From Rhodococcus gordoniae (GTDB taxonomy: Bacteria > Actinomycetota > Actinomycetes > Mycobacteriales > Mycobacteriaceae), in the NCBI RefSeq assembly GCF_001646655.1, contig NZ_LPZN01000028.1, positions 1 to 64,000 of the forward strand: a stretch of DNA of 64,000 nucleotides, in the 5' to 3' direction. Under the pieces are notes generated by a model. The model was not told the origin of the DNA, ran no database searches, and was given only the letters and a program-made list of their open reading frames with translations. Below, in pieces: positions 9,553 to 18,161 of this stretch. Within the stretch, counting starts at the first letter, position 1. The number at the start of each line of letters is the position of its first letter. Position numbers and translations under genes: made by a program.

Positions 9553-9645
9553 ATGATCATGCGTATGGAGCCTGTTCGAGTCGTCCTCGCCGATCCGGCA
9601 TGTCCGGGGGCGGAGCGGAAGACCGCTGAGCCGGGGATGTCGTGA
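9553..9645 (+). CDS. Possible 30-codon leader ORF overlapping the K+ channel start
   Basis: A short frame (MIMRMEPVRVVLADPACPGA and on to about 30 residues) ends with TGA overlapping the channel ATG as TGATG. This arrangement is typical of translational coupling. The channel itself has no strong ribosome site. The VRVVLADP run resembles the first strand of receiver domains, so it could also be a relic. Unproven as a protein. Confidence 0.35.
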   Translation: MIMRMEPVRVVLADPACPGAERKTAEPGMS

Positions 9646-10712
9646 TGGCAGGAAAATTGCGGGTGCCGCTGCGGCGCTCGGATACCCTCACCGACCGTCC
9701 CGACTTCGCTCTCGTCGGGGTGCTGCGGGTACCGGAGGAACAGACCAGTCCGGGCCGGGCGATCGTCCGCCGCATCGGTTACGCCCTGGCTGCGCTGACC
9801 GCGGCGGTGATCGTGGTGTACATGGGCAGGGACGGCTACCGCGATGCCCAGGAGAACCCGCTCTCGTTGCTCGATTGCATCTACTACGCCACGGTGTCGC
9901 TGTCGACCACCGGTTACGGCGACATCACTCCGCTCACCCCGCAGGCCCGGCTGGTCAACATCCTGGTCATCACCCCGCTGCGAGTGTTCTTCCTCATCGT
10001 GCTGGTCGGCACCACCTTGTCGGCGCTGACCGAAAGTTCCCGGCAAGCGTTCAAGATTCAGCGGTGGCGTCGCCGCACCCGCAGCCACACCGTGGTCGTC
10101 GGGTACGGCACGAAGGGGCGCAGCGCTGTCGATGCGCTGCTCGCCGAGGGACTCGCTCCGTCGGAGATCGTGGTGGTCGATGCCGATCCGGTGAGTCTGG
10201 ACATCGCGTCGCGTCAGGGTCTGGTGACCGTGCAGGGGTCGGCCACCAAGTCGGACGTGCTGCAGCTGGCCGGGGCCCGGCATGCCGGCTCGATCATCGT
10301 GGCCGTCAATCGCGACGACACCGCCGTGCTCGTCACTCTCAGCGCTCGTCAGCTCGCGCCGCAGGCGCGCATCGCCGTCGCGGTGCGCGAATCGGAGAAC
10401 ACCCATGTGCTGCGCCAGTCCGGTGCCGATACGGTCGTGGTTTCCGCCGAGACGGCGGGCCGGTTGCTGGGATTGGCCCCTGCCACTCCCACGGTGGTGG
10501 AGATGATCGAGGATCTGTTGACTCCCGAGGACGGGTTCGCCGTCTCCGAACGCGGTGTCGAGCCGCACGAGCTCGGGCTTTCGCCGCGGGAGCTGCCCGT
10601 CATCGTGCTCGGGGTCGTCCGTGACGGACGGCTGATCCGGGTGGATTCTCGCGAGCTCGGCGTCATCGTCGCCGACGACCGGCTGTTGTATCTGCGTTCG
10701 GTGTCCGTGTAG
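9645..10712 (+). CDS. Potassium channel with TrkA-N (RCK) domain
   Basis: A 355-residue membrane protein. A first membrane helix (about 45-65) and a second (about 100-125) flank a pore loop carrying the selectivity filter TTGYGD. A cytosolic Rossmann-type TrkA-N/RCK domain follows (about 145-265, HTVVVGYGTKGRSAVDALL) and then a TrkA-C-like tail (about 280-355). This is the architecture of ligand-gated K+ channels of the Kch/MthK type. The ATG at 9645 overlaps the stop of a short upstream ORF; a GTG one codon earlier is possible. It converges on the five-gene SpeE-like cassette with a 100-bp gap. Confidence 0.88.
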   Translation: MAGKLRVPLRRSDTLTDRPDFALVGVLRVPEEQTSPGRAIVRRIGYALAALTAAVIVVYMGRDGYRDAQENPLSLLDCIYYATVSLSTTGYGDITPLTPQARLVNILVITPLRVFFLIVLVGTTLSALTESSRQAFKIQRWRRRTRSHTVVVGYGTKGRSAVDALLAEGLAPSEIVVVDADPVSLDIASRQGLVTVQGSATKSDVLQLAGARHAGSIIVAVNRDDTAVLVTLSARQLAPQARIAVAVRESENTHVLRQSGADTVVVSAETAGRLLGLAPATPTVVEMIEDLLTPEDGFAVSERGVEPHELGLSPRELPVIVLGVVRDGRLIRVDSRELGVIVADDRLLYLRSVSV

Positions 10713-10812
10713 AGGACAGCCTGCGTCCTCGGATGATCGTTCCGTGGGGGGGCAACGACCGATGACGGCTCCCTTACCGGAACAGGACCGGGGGTGTGCC
10801 GGCACGTTCGGG

Positions 10813-12378
10813 TCAGAACTGATATCCACGCCGGAGGTCGTCGACGATGCGCGGCCGATCCAGGGTCGACGGTGCCATCTCGCGAGGCTGCCGATCGAGC
10901 GGAAAAACCGATGCTGCAGCGAGAGTCGCGGAATCGAGAAATCTTCGCGGTGCGGCATTCGCCGACAGTGCCGGTGTCGCCGGTGTGCCTGCCTGCGCGA
11001 GGACGAACCCCCAGTCGCCGAAGCTCGGTACGTGCACGTGGTACGGGGCCACACCGAGTCCCGCGGACTCGACGGTCGACACCGTCCGCCAATACGCATC
11101 CGGTGTCGAATACGGGCTGCCCGACTGCACGGTCATCAGACCGCCGGGGTTCAGCACCGACGCGGTCAGCCCGTAGAACTCCGTCGAATACAACCGCCCC
11201 AGCGTGGGGGTATCCGGGTCCGGCATGTCGACGATGATCGCGTCGAATCCCGCACCGGTGTACTCGCGCAACCAGCGGAAGGCGTCGGCGGTGACCACCG
11301 TCACCCGCTCGTCCTGTAGCGCCCCGCCGTTGAGCGCGCTCAACCGAGTGTTCGCCAGTTCGAGCACCATCGGGTCCAGTTCGACCTGAACGACTTCCCG
11401 CACGTGCGGGTGGCGTAGGAGTTCCCGCGCGGCGAGTCCGTCACCGCCCCCGAGTACGAGCACCCTGCCGGGATCGCGGGCGAGCGCCGGATATACCAGA
11501 GCTTCGGTGTAGCGATGTTCGTCGCGGCTCGAGAACTGCAGGTCACCGTCGAGATACAGACGCACGTCGTCGCCGCGGGCGGTGACCACGATCTCCTGGT
11601 AGTGCGAACGCTGCGCATGCACCACAGGATCCGGATAGAGGCGCTGCCGCGCTGTGATCTCGATATCGGATGAGCGCGCCAGCAGAACGCCGAGCAGCGT
11701 CGCGGCGAGCAGCAACGCCACCGAGGACAATGCTCGCGTAGCCGGCCCGAGGTGCCCGCGCAGCAGAAACAATGCCGCGATCGATGCTGCCGCCAGGTTC
11801 ACCATGCCGGTCAGCGCCGCACCACGGATCATTCCGACCGACGGCAGCAGCAGCAGGGGCCACACCAGACCTCCGATCAGCGCGCCCGCGTAGTCGGCCG
11901 CGTTGAGGTCGGCGAGGATCTTGCCGGTATCGCGAGCACCGGCACTGCGACCGGTCTGCAGCAGCGTCATGAGCAGTGGGACCTCCGCGCCCACCAGCAT
12001 CCCGATGGCTGCAGTCGCCGCGACGAGCACCCAGGTCGACGATCCGACGAAGGTGAACGCCACGTACAGAACGGTGGCGCTCGACCCGCCGACCAATCCG
12101 AGAACGACCTCGACCGCGACGAATGCCGTCGCGGCGTAGGGGAGCAGCGGTTTGGCGGCAAGCGCACCGACTCCCAGTGCTGCCACGAAACCGGCCACGA
12201 TGAGCGAGGTTTCCGTGATTCCGCCGCCGGTGAGGCTCGCCGACAACGTCAGAAGTGCCAGTTCGTACACCAGTCCGCACGCGGCGCAGGCGGCGACCGC
12301 TGTCAACAGCAGTGCCCGCGCCCGCCGGCCGAGAGGTGGCGCACCGGCGTCGACATCCGGAGTCGTCACGGCTGTCAC
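10813..12378 (-). CDS. Membrane-bound spermidine-synthase-like protein
   Basis: A 521-residue protein whose N-terminal half has about seven membrane helices (20-235). The C-terminal half is a polyamine-synthase fold: VLVLGGGDGLAARELLRH (nucleotide motif), VVQVELDPMVLELA, and FDAIIVDMPDPDTPTLGRLY carrying the catalytic aspartate region. It resembles mycobacterial Rv2601 in size and layout. It probably uses decarboxylated S-adenosylmethionine to alkylate an amine, but the substrate is unknown. Last gene of a five-gene operon; the GTG start overlaps the DUF350 stop by 4 bp. Confidence 0.82.
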   Translation of the reverse strand: MTAVTTPDVDAGAPPLGRRARALLLTAVAACAACGLVYELALLTLSASLTGGGITETSLIVAGFVAALGVGALAAKPLLPYAATAFVAVEVVLGLVGGSSATVLYVAFTFVGSSTWVLVAATAAIGMLVGAEVPLLMTLLQTGRSAGARDTGKILADLNAADYAGALIGGLVWPLLLLPSVGMIRGAALTGMVNLAAASIAALFLLRGHLGPATRALSSVALLLAATLLGVLLARSSDIEITARQRLYPDPVVHAQRSHYQEIVVTARGDDVRLYLDGDLQFSSRDEHRYTEALVYPALARDPGRVLVLGGGDGLAARELLRHPHVREVVQVELDPMVLELANTRLSALNGGALQDERVTVVTADAFRWLREYTGAGFDAIIVDMPDPDTPTLGRLYSTEFYGLTASVLNPGGLMTVQSGSPYSTPDAYWRTVSTVESAGLGVAPYHVHVPSFGDWGFVLAQAGTPATPALSANAAPRRFLDSATLAAASVFPLDRQPREMAPSTLDRPRIVDDLRRGYQF

Positions 12379-12878
12379 GACAGCGCTGCGGCGTTGACCA
12401 ACCCGATCGAGAACAGGGTGATCGCCACGGCCCATGCGGCACCGCTCGTGCGGGGCTCGGCGACCAGTGCCGTGATCCGGCCCGGCAGTACACGATTCAT
12501 GATGAGCAAGGCTGTGGCTTGCAGCACCACGCCGACCAGTCCGTAGACGAGCGAGTCGGCGATCCCCTGCGCGAACCCGTCGGAGCTTGTGACGATCGCG
12601 GTCACCACGATGACCGCGAGCGCCAGGTGATTTCCTGCGAGCAGCAGTGCCGCGTTGGGGTTGCGGTCCACATAGACCTGGTGACGCAGGTTTCCGGGCG
12701 TCAACCCGTCGAGCACGGCGAATCCGAGTGCGAGAACGCCGACACCGACAGCGAAGTAGATCAGTGTCCCGATCACTCCCAGCACGAGCAGGAGGGGGTC
12801 CACGGTGCCGATCTCGAGGTCGGTTGCCGACAGGGTGGAGATCATTCTTTCGAGGTTCCGATCTGGTGAGTTCGTCAT
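12375..12878 (-). CDS. DUF350 integral membrane protein
   Basis: A 167-residue protein with four predicted membrane helices (about 25-55, 70-95, 105-130, 140-165), matching the DUF350 (YjfL-type) layout. Function is unknown. It overlaps its neighbours by 4 bp on both sides, so it is translated as part of the cassette. Family members often sit beside spermidine-synthase-like or stress-envelope genes. Confidence 0.8.
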   Translation of the reverse strand: MTNSPDRNLERMISTLSATDLEIGTVDPLLLVLGVIGTLIYFAVGVGVLALGFAVLDGLTPGNLRHQVYVDRNPNAALLLAGNHLALAVIVVTAIVTSSDGFAQGIADSLVYGLVGVVLQATALLIMNRVLPGRITALVAEPRTSGAAWAVAITLFSIGLVNAAALS

Positions 12879-13276
12879 TTCGCACTTCCCGATCCACCGG
12901 ACAGGTTGCCGGCGGCCGGAGAACCAGGGGTGAAGCCCGGCCCGAGGAACACGAAACCGCCGCTGCTGAAGCGTCCGTCGATGTCTTCGACGGTGATGGT
13001 GCTGCCACCCTCCGGCGCAGCACCGACCGTGACGATGTCGTCGTCGTATCGGAGGTATTCGTTGCCGCCGTCCGCCTTGCGTGCGGCCGGTTCGTCCTCC
13101 GCGATGATTCGGGAGACCGTGGTACCCACAGGATCCGGAGAATGATAGGTGTCGATATCACCGGAGGTGCCACGGTAGTCGTAGGTGTCGGCGATGTGGT
13201 CGCGTGCCTGACTCCCGCATGCCGTGGTCGCGAGGACCGCGATACCGACCAGCGAGCCGATGACGATTCGTCTCAC
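12875..13276 (-). CDS. DUF4247 lipoprotein
   Basis: A 133-residue exported lipoprotein. A signal peptide ends in the lipobox LATTAC with the lipidated cysteine at residue 20. The body has a YDYRGTSGDIDTY stretch, a GTTVSRIIAEDEPAARK segment and a glycine-rich C-terminus. The GTG at 13276 is chosen because it puts the signal peptide at the N-terminus and gives a 4-bp overlap with the upstream stop. Function is unknown. Confidence 0.78.
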   Translation of the reverse strand: MRRIVIGSLVGIAVLATTACGSQARDHIADTYDYRGTSGDIDTYHSPDPVGTTVSRIIAEDEPAARKADGGNEYLRYDDDIVTVGAAPEGGSTITVEDIDGRFSSGGFVFLGPGFTPGSPAAGNLSGGSGSAK

Positions 13277-13779
13277 GGCCGCCACCGGCTCTCGGTCTCG
13301 ACGATCACGCCCGTGTCGACGGACGGATAGAGATGCCAGGTCCGCCAATGCCATTCACCGGCATCTGCGGTGCCGGAGAGCACGGTGAGCGCGTCGTCGT
13401 CCCCCGGGAACGCTGCACACAGCCATCCGGGTGCGGAGCGGGCCGTAGCGCGCAGTCGATTCGCCCGCTGCGCCAGTTCTGCGCGCTGCACCGTCGCGGT
13501 GCGACTGCGGAACAGGTAGCCGTCCCGGTCGTGACGCTCGGGGAGCGGGTGTCCGCCCGCCTCGACCGCGTCGCACGACACTTGTTCGGTGAGGGTGCGT
13601 CGTCCGGATTGCGCTGTGACCACGTGGGAGGCGCCGAGTACACCGAGGGTGAGAATGCCCGCGGCGGAATCGGTCAATCGTGCGGACACCAGTGGTGGCG
13701 GTGCGGGAGCGTCGAGTACCAGTCCCAGCGCCGAGGCGGAAACATCACGCGGGACGATGTCCAGGATGTGCGTGCTCAC
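13273..13779 (-). CDS. DUF2617 family protein
   Basis: A 168-residue soluble protein with no signal peptide or membrane helix, resembling mycobacterial Rv2598. A mid-protein Arg-rich stretch (LAQRANRLRATARSAPGWL) is followed by an aromatic C-terminal part (EWHWRTWHLYPS). The GTG start overlaps the upstream DUF4178 stop by 4 bp. Function is unknown; conservation of the gene order suggests it acts with the cassette's membrane partners. Confidence 0.75.
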   Translation of the reverse strand: MSTHILDIVPRDVSASALGLVLDAPAPPPLVSARLTDSAAGILTLGVLGASHVVTAQSGRRTLTEQVSCDAVEAGGHPLPERHDRDGYLFRSRTATVQRAELAQRANRLRATARSAPGWLCAAFPGDDDALTVLSGTADAGEWHWRTWHLYPSVDTGVIVETESRWRP

Positions 13780-14369
13780 CGGGCGGGTCCGGCATGGATG
13801 ACCGTCAATTCGCTGCGGGTCACCGCACGTCCGGTGGACACCTCCCATGATCCGGCGCGAGACCATCGTTCGAACGCGAGCAGACCGGTGCGGTCGGCCG
13901 TGGCGTAGTCGGCGTAGTCCATGGTGCCGGTGGGAGCGGTTCCGGTTGTGCCTTCGGAGGTGAATCGGGCGGTGCCGTGTTCGAGTCGGCGGTAGACACG
14001 ATCGTCGAGGATCACGTCACCGTCGGGTCGCAGGCCCGTGCCCTCGCGACGCATCCACAGGGTCATCTCGAGCTCACCCTCGTCGTTCTCGACGGTGAGC
14101 CAGCGGCGACCGGTCGACCCGTCGAGGAGATGCTCGTACCAGCGGTAGCCTTCTTCGTCGAGTGTGAGAGTGCCGCGGACGACGTGGTCGATACCCGCGT
14201 AGGTGATGATGTCGCCGACCCCGATCCCGAAGGGGTCCCACACCTCCGGATAGTCGGCGAGTGGATCCACCCTGGCAGGTGGTGCTGTGGGTGTGCGGGT
14301 GCGGATCACCACCACGACGGCAGCCGCGACCACAGCGACGATCAGCAGGACGAGCAGGACTTCGGTCAT
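13776..14369 (-). CDS. DUF4178 membrane-anchored protein
   Basis: First gene of the five-gene cassette. It is a 197-residue protein with one N-terminal helix (about 4-24, LLVLLIVAVVAAAVVVVI) and a DUF4178 domain (GVGDIITYAGIDHVVRGTL, YEHLLDGSTGRRWLTVENDEG). The family has no established activity. All five genes are joined by 4-bp stop/start overlaps, which implies near-equal production. It resembles mycobacterial Rv2597 by position and domain. Confidence 0.76.
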   Translation of the reverse strand: MTEVLLVLLIVAVVAAAVVVVIRTRTPTAPPARVDPLADYPEVWDPFGIGVGDIITYAGIDHVVRGTLTLDEEGYRWYEHLLDGSTGRRWLTVENDEGELEMTLWMRREGTGLRPDGDVILDDRVYRRLEHGTARFTSEGTTGTAPTGTMDYADYATADRTGLLAFERWSRAGSWEVSTGRAVTRSELTVIHAGPAR

Positions 14370-14452
14370 CGAACACCCCGGGTCGGCGATATTTTCCGGG
14401 GCCGACCCTACCGGCCGGCTCGGCAGATCACGGGACCGCGGCACTCCGACGG

Positions 14453-15361
14453 TCAGGCCCGGGTGGCGGCATCGCGTCCCGCGACACGACCGAACGCCAG
14501 GGCGTCCCCGATGTGGAACCCGCCGTCCTTCCGCCAGCTGTAGGTGGAACTGATTTCACCTGCGGCATAGAGACCGTCGATCACCTCGCCCCGAGTGTCG
14601 AGAACACGCGCTCGCCCGTCGCGTCGGGGTCCGCCGTTGGCCCACCCCAGCAACGGAGTGATCCGCAGGGCATGGAACGGAGCCTCGATCACAGGCCCGA
14701 GTTTCTCCGGAATCCGCCCGAAGTGCTCGTCGCGTCCACTCGCGCACGCAGCGTTGTAGCGGGCGACGGTATGTTCCAGCGTGTCGGCGTCCACCCCGAT
14801 CAGGTCGGCCGGTTCGGCCGGCGAGTCCGCACGTTCGATCCAGCCCTTCTCGATCTCTGTGCTGTTGTCGGTGCTCCAGAGGGATCCGTTCATGAGGAGA
14901 TTCCATCCGACCGGCAGGATGTCGGGTGCCGGACTCAGAGGTCCGGCCGTGCGCATCTGCTCGTCGAAGATCAAGTAGAAGGGCCGGAGGGGGAACAGCT
15001 CGTAGGATCCTGCGCGCGGGATGTGTCCGTGGAACGGATCGGCGGTCTCGTCCATGAATCGGCGGCCGTCGTCGCCCACCCACAGATAGTTGTGTGCATT
15101 CCACAACGCGAGGTAGTGGCCCTGACTGTCGTCTCCGCGAACACCGGTGATGGTCATCATGTTTCCCATGTGCCACAGATCGGCGCGGACTGCTTGCGCC
15201 ATCTTGTGACCGTCGCCGGTGGCGGCAGGTGATCCCCACAGGACGTGCTCTTCGACCCGCAGACAGTCGCGCACCATGGCCGGGTCGGCTTGGAAACCGC
15301 CTGTGGCCAGGACGACGCCGCCACGCGCTCCGATACGCCGAGGGCCGTCCGCGCCGGTATC
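14453..15361 (-). pseudogene. 5'-truncated FAD-binding dehydrogenase (fumarate reductase/KstD type)
   Basis: About 303 codons encode only the C-terminal part of a flavoprotein of the fumarate reductase/ketosteroid dehydrogenase superfamily. Visible are ARGGVVLATGGFQADP, NYLWVGDDGRRFMDE and the C-terminal FAD signature VIDGLYAAGEISSTYSWRKDG. The N-terminal Rossmann GxGxxG and much of the FAD domain are missing. The fragment begins immediately after the lipase TGA, in the same frame and without a start codon or ribosome site. The remaining frame has no stops, so the loss looks recent. Confidence 0.72.
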
Positions 15362-16549
15362 TCAGCGGTCGCAGGGCTGGAGAGGGGACCGACCTTCTCC
15401 GAGAGCGTCGAAGAAGGCGAGGGCATCCGACGCGGCAGCAGGAACGGTCGGTACATGTTCGAGTCCGTCGTAGACGGTGTAACCGACGGGCGAACCGCCG
15501 GCGCACAGTGATTCGACCAATGCTGCAGAACCCGGTTCGGTCACGGCGGTGTCGCCGCCGCCCTGCAGGATCAGTGTCGGCACGCGGGGGCTGAGTCGAT
15601 CGGGGTTCTGCTCGTTCAGATAGGAGACCAGCGGCGCGAAGTCTGCGTCGGGTCGGATCACCTCGTCCAGCGGTACCGATTCCGCGAGTTCCCAGAGGAT
15701 GTCGGTGCAGCCGCCCTTCGCGGCATCGAGCAGAGGTGTCATCTTCTCGGTGACGTAATCGTAGGGACTCAACTCCTCGTCGGCCGCATGGGCGCCGAGC
15801 AGGATCAGCGGTAGGTAACCGAGGACGGCACGCGACTCGGGACCTCCGGCTGCGAAGTATTCGACGGTGTCGCCGAGGTTGTTTCCCGGTGCGATCGACA
15901 CCGCTCCCCGCAAGTCGAGTTCGGGTGCCAGATCGGGTCCGCGATCTGCGGCGAACAATGCTGCGTGCCCGCCTTGGCTGTGTCCCGCGGCGTACCAGAC
16001 CGTGCCGATATCGGGATCCAGTCGGCGTGCTGCGCGCACGATGTCGGTGACGGCCGCCGCCTCGGAATCGCCGTTGATGTACGGGTGGACCCCCGGCGTT
16101 CCGAGTCCCGCATAGTCGGTTTGGGCGACTGCGTAGCCGGCCCGTACGAAACGATCGAGGGTCTCGTCGACATATCTCAGGTATTCACCGTCCGACCCGG
16201 GTACCGAGCCCGAAGACGGCGCGCAGGCGTCTGCGACACCCGTGGTGCCGTGCGCCCAGCTGATCACCGGCCATCCGCCTTCCGGAACCTCGCCCGCAGG
16301 TACGGATACCGAGCCGGACACGACGACGTCCTGGCCCATCGGCCCCTGGGACAGGTAGGTGATCTGTTCGCTGCGCCCGGCGCCGGGCAGTTTCGGAGGC
16401 CCCGAGAGTGATCGGCTCGTCAGCAGAGCTCCGTGTTCGCGGCCGTCGGTGACCGGATCCTGTTCGGCGGCGGAACCGCAGGCCGTCAGCAGGCTTGCCG
16501 CCGTAAGGGCTGCGAGTAAGGAGATTCGCCGGGGGGAATCGGTGCGCAT
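15362..16549 (-). CDS. Secreted lipase-like alpha/beta hydrolase (LIP family) lipoprotein
   Basis: A 395-residue serine hydrolase with a lipoprotein signal (LLTAC, C24), so likely anchored outside the membrane. The oxyanion region SWAHGTTGVAD, the nucleophile elbow GHSQGG, an acid near LQGGGDTAV and a histidine in GLEHVPTV match secretory triacylglycerol lipases. The substrate is probably an ester or acylglycerol; the exact one is unknown. The ATG has GGAGGAGC upstream. It is divergent from a TetR gene across a perfect palindrome, so repression by that TetR is likely. Confidence 0.82.
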   Translation of the reverse strand: MRTDSPRRISLLAALTAASLLTACGSAAEQDPVTDGREHGALLTSRSLSGPPKLPGAGRSEQITYLSQGPMGQDVVVSGSVSVPAGEVPEGGWPVISWAHGTTGVADACAPSSGSVPGSDGEYLRYVDETLDRFVRAGYAVAQTDYAGLGTPGVHPYINGDSEAAAVTDIVRAARRLDPDIGTVWYAAGHSQGGHAALFAADRGPDLAPELDLRGAVSIAPGNNLGDTVEYFAAGGPESRAVLGYLPLILLGAHAADEELSPYDYVTEKMTPLLDAAKGGCTDILWELAESVPLDEVIRPDADFAPLVSYLNEQNPDRLSPRVPTLILQGGGDTAVTEPGSAALVESLCAGGSPVGYTVYDGLEHVPTVPAAASDALAFFDALGEGRSPLQPCDR

Positions 16550-16574
16550 CGTGCTCCTCCTGAACCGATCACGA

Positions 16575-16596
16575 GATTAGGTCAAATGACCTAATC
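16575..16596. promoter_or_regulatory. Perfect palindromic operator between lipase and tetR
   Basis: Arms GATTAGGTCA (16575-16584) and TGACCTAATC (16587-16596) are exact complements around an AA centre. The site lies 26 bp before the lipase ATG and 20 bp before the TetR ATG, which suggests control of both directions. Confidence 0.8.
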
Positions 16597-16616
16597 GGGG
16601 AAGGTAGCACTCTCGT

Positions 16617-17273
16617 ATGCTCACGTCCATGCCTGCACCCAGTACCCGAGAGGCACTTCTCGACGCCGCCGAACGTCTGGTCGCCGAGCGTGGCCTGGCC
16701 GGTGTCTCGGTTCGCGAGGTGATCCGGGAAGCCGGTCAGCGCAACAACGACGCGGTGAAGTACCACTTCGGATCCTGGCACGGACTGCTGATCGACCTGT
16801 GGGCCACCCGCGCTGCCGGAGACGGGTCCGCCCGGAAGCTGCACGAGACCGCGAAACACGCACAGGACCGCCTGCCCGCGCTGGTGGAAGCCTATGTGCG
16901 CCCGTTCGTCCGGGAAGTTGCCGCCCGCAACCCCTCCTATTGGGCCCGGTTCAACGAACAGTGGTTGGCGGGTATCCGCAGCGACTTCGTCGCCTCCCCG
17001 CAGCCCCTGCTTCCCGACGACCCGGCCTATCCTGCGATCCCCGGACTGGAAGGACTGAAGGAGCTCTTCTCCGATCTGGCTTCCGAACTCGGGCATCTAC
17101 CCCCGGAACAGCGCAACGCTCGCGTGGCGCTGGCTGCGCGATTCGTGGTGTCCGCGCTGGCGTCCTGGGAACGCGACCAGGTTGCGGGAGTGTGGCGCGA
17201 CCTGGATATGTTCGAGGACGAGTTGTGCGCGTTGATGCTCGCTGTCCTCCAGGCCGATGCCGGCCGGAGGTGA
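16617..17273 (+). CDS. TetR-family regulator, divergent from lipase
   Basis: A 218-residue TetR regulator with a typical N-terminal helix-turn-helix (about 10-55: LLDAAERLVAERGLAGVSVR, REAGQRNNDAVKYHFGS) and a ligand-binding C-terminal domain. ATG at 16617 is used; a second ATG four codons on (16629) is possible. The perfect palindrome just upstream is its probable operator and the lipase its probable target. The inducer is unknown, perhaps a fatty acid or ester product. Confidence 0.82.
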   Translation: MLTSMPAPSTREALLDAAERLVAERGLAGVSVREVIREAGQRNNDAVKYHFGSWHGLLIDLWATRAAGDGSARKLHETAKHAQDRLPALVEAYVRPFVREVAARNPSYWARFNEQWLAGIRSDFVASPQPLLPDDPAYPAIPGLEGLKELFSDLASELGHLPPEQRNARVALAARFVVSALASWERDQVAGVWRDLDMFEDELCALMLAVLQADAGRR

Positions 17274-17400
17274 GGAATGTCGACCGGCATGGGCCACCGC
17301 GTGCCGCCCTACCGCGGAGCAAAGGTGCCGCGGCAGCCGGTGACCGCGCTGCGGGGGCAGAGTTCCCCGGATCGTTCCGGGCAACCGACCGCGCAGACGT

Positions 17401-18132
17401 TCACGATGTGGACGATGTCGAGAACCTTCGCCCATACCCCGAGCCGTCCGTCGGAAGATCGGAGGAGGGAAACAGGGCTCCGTTACGCATCCGGTAGGCG
17501 CGATCGACGAGAGCGAGTTGGTTCAGGTCGTGGGTGACCATCACGATCGCAACGTCGCGGTCCCGGCTGAGATCGGCGAGCAGGGTCACGACCTCCCGGC
17601 TGCGTTCCTCGTCGAGCGCCGAGGTGGGCTCGTCGACCAGCAGTACCGAAGGATCGTTCATCAGACCGCGGGCGATGGCGACCCGTTGCCGTTGACCTCC
17701 CGACAGTTGGTGGGGACGCCGATCCAGATGTTCCTCGAGACCCAGCGAGCACAACAGATCCCTGGCGCGCGCGCTGTTCTCGCGAACCGATCCGCCGGCG
17801 AGGTGGGTCATCATCTGCAGTTGTTCGACGGCGGTCAGCGACGGCAGCAGATTCGACTGTTGGAACACGAATCCGAGTTTGTCGCGCCGTACGGTGGTGC
17901 GCTCGTCGCGACCCAGTCCCGTCATGTCGCTGCCGTCGATGACGACGCGGCCGGCGTCGGGGGTGATGAGCAGGCCGGCGACGGCGAGCACGCTCGACTT
18001 ACCGGACCCGGACGGACCGGTCACGGCGACGAACTCGCCGCGCCGGACCTCGAGATCCACCTCGTCGAGGACGCGTCGGCGCTCGTCGCCGTCGGGGTAT
18101 GTGAGGACGATGTCGCGTAAGGAGATGCTCAT
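17401..18132 (-). CDS. ABC transporter ATP-binding protein (LolD/MacB type)
   Basis: A 243-residue ATPase with Walker A GPSGSGKS (about 39-46), Q-loop FVFQQSNLLP, signature LSGGQRQRVAIARG, Walker B VLLVDEP and the H-loop VMVTHD. It should energise the adjacent FtsX-like permease. The ATG at 18132 has an AAGGA site. An earlier ATG at 18165 overlaps the permease stop by 4 bp and would add 11 residues. The substrate is not evident; relatives move lipoproteins or peptides or drive envelope enzymes. Confidence 0.83.
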   Translation of the reverse strand: MSISLRDIVLTYPDGDERRRVLDEVDLEVRRGEFVAVTGPSGSGKSSVLAVAGLLITPDAGRVVIDGSDMTGLGRDERTTVRRDKLGFVFQQSNLLPSLTAVEQLQMMTHLAGGSVRENSARARDLLCSLGLEEHLDRRPHQLSGGQRQRVAIARGLMNDPSVLLVDEPTSALDEERSREVVTLLADLSRDRDVAIVMVTHDLNQLALVDRAYRMRNGALFPSSDLPTDGSGYGRRFSTSSTS

Positions 18133-18161
18133 ATCGGAGTCCTTCGGGTTCGTGGAGTGGC

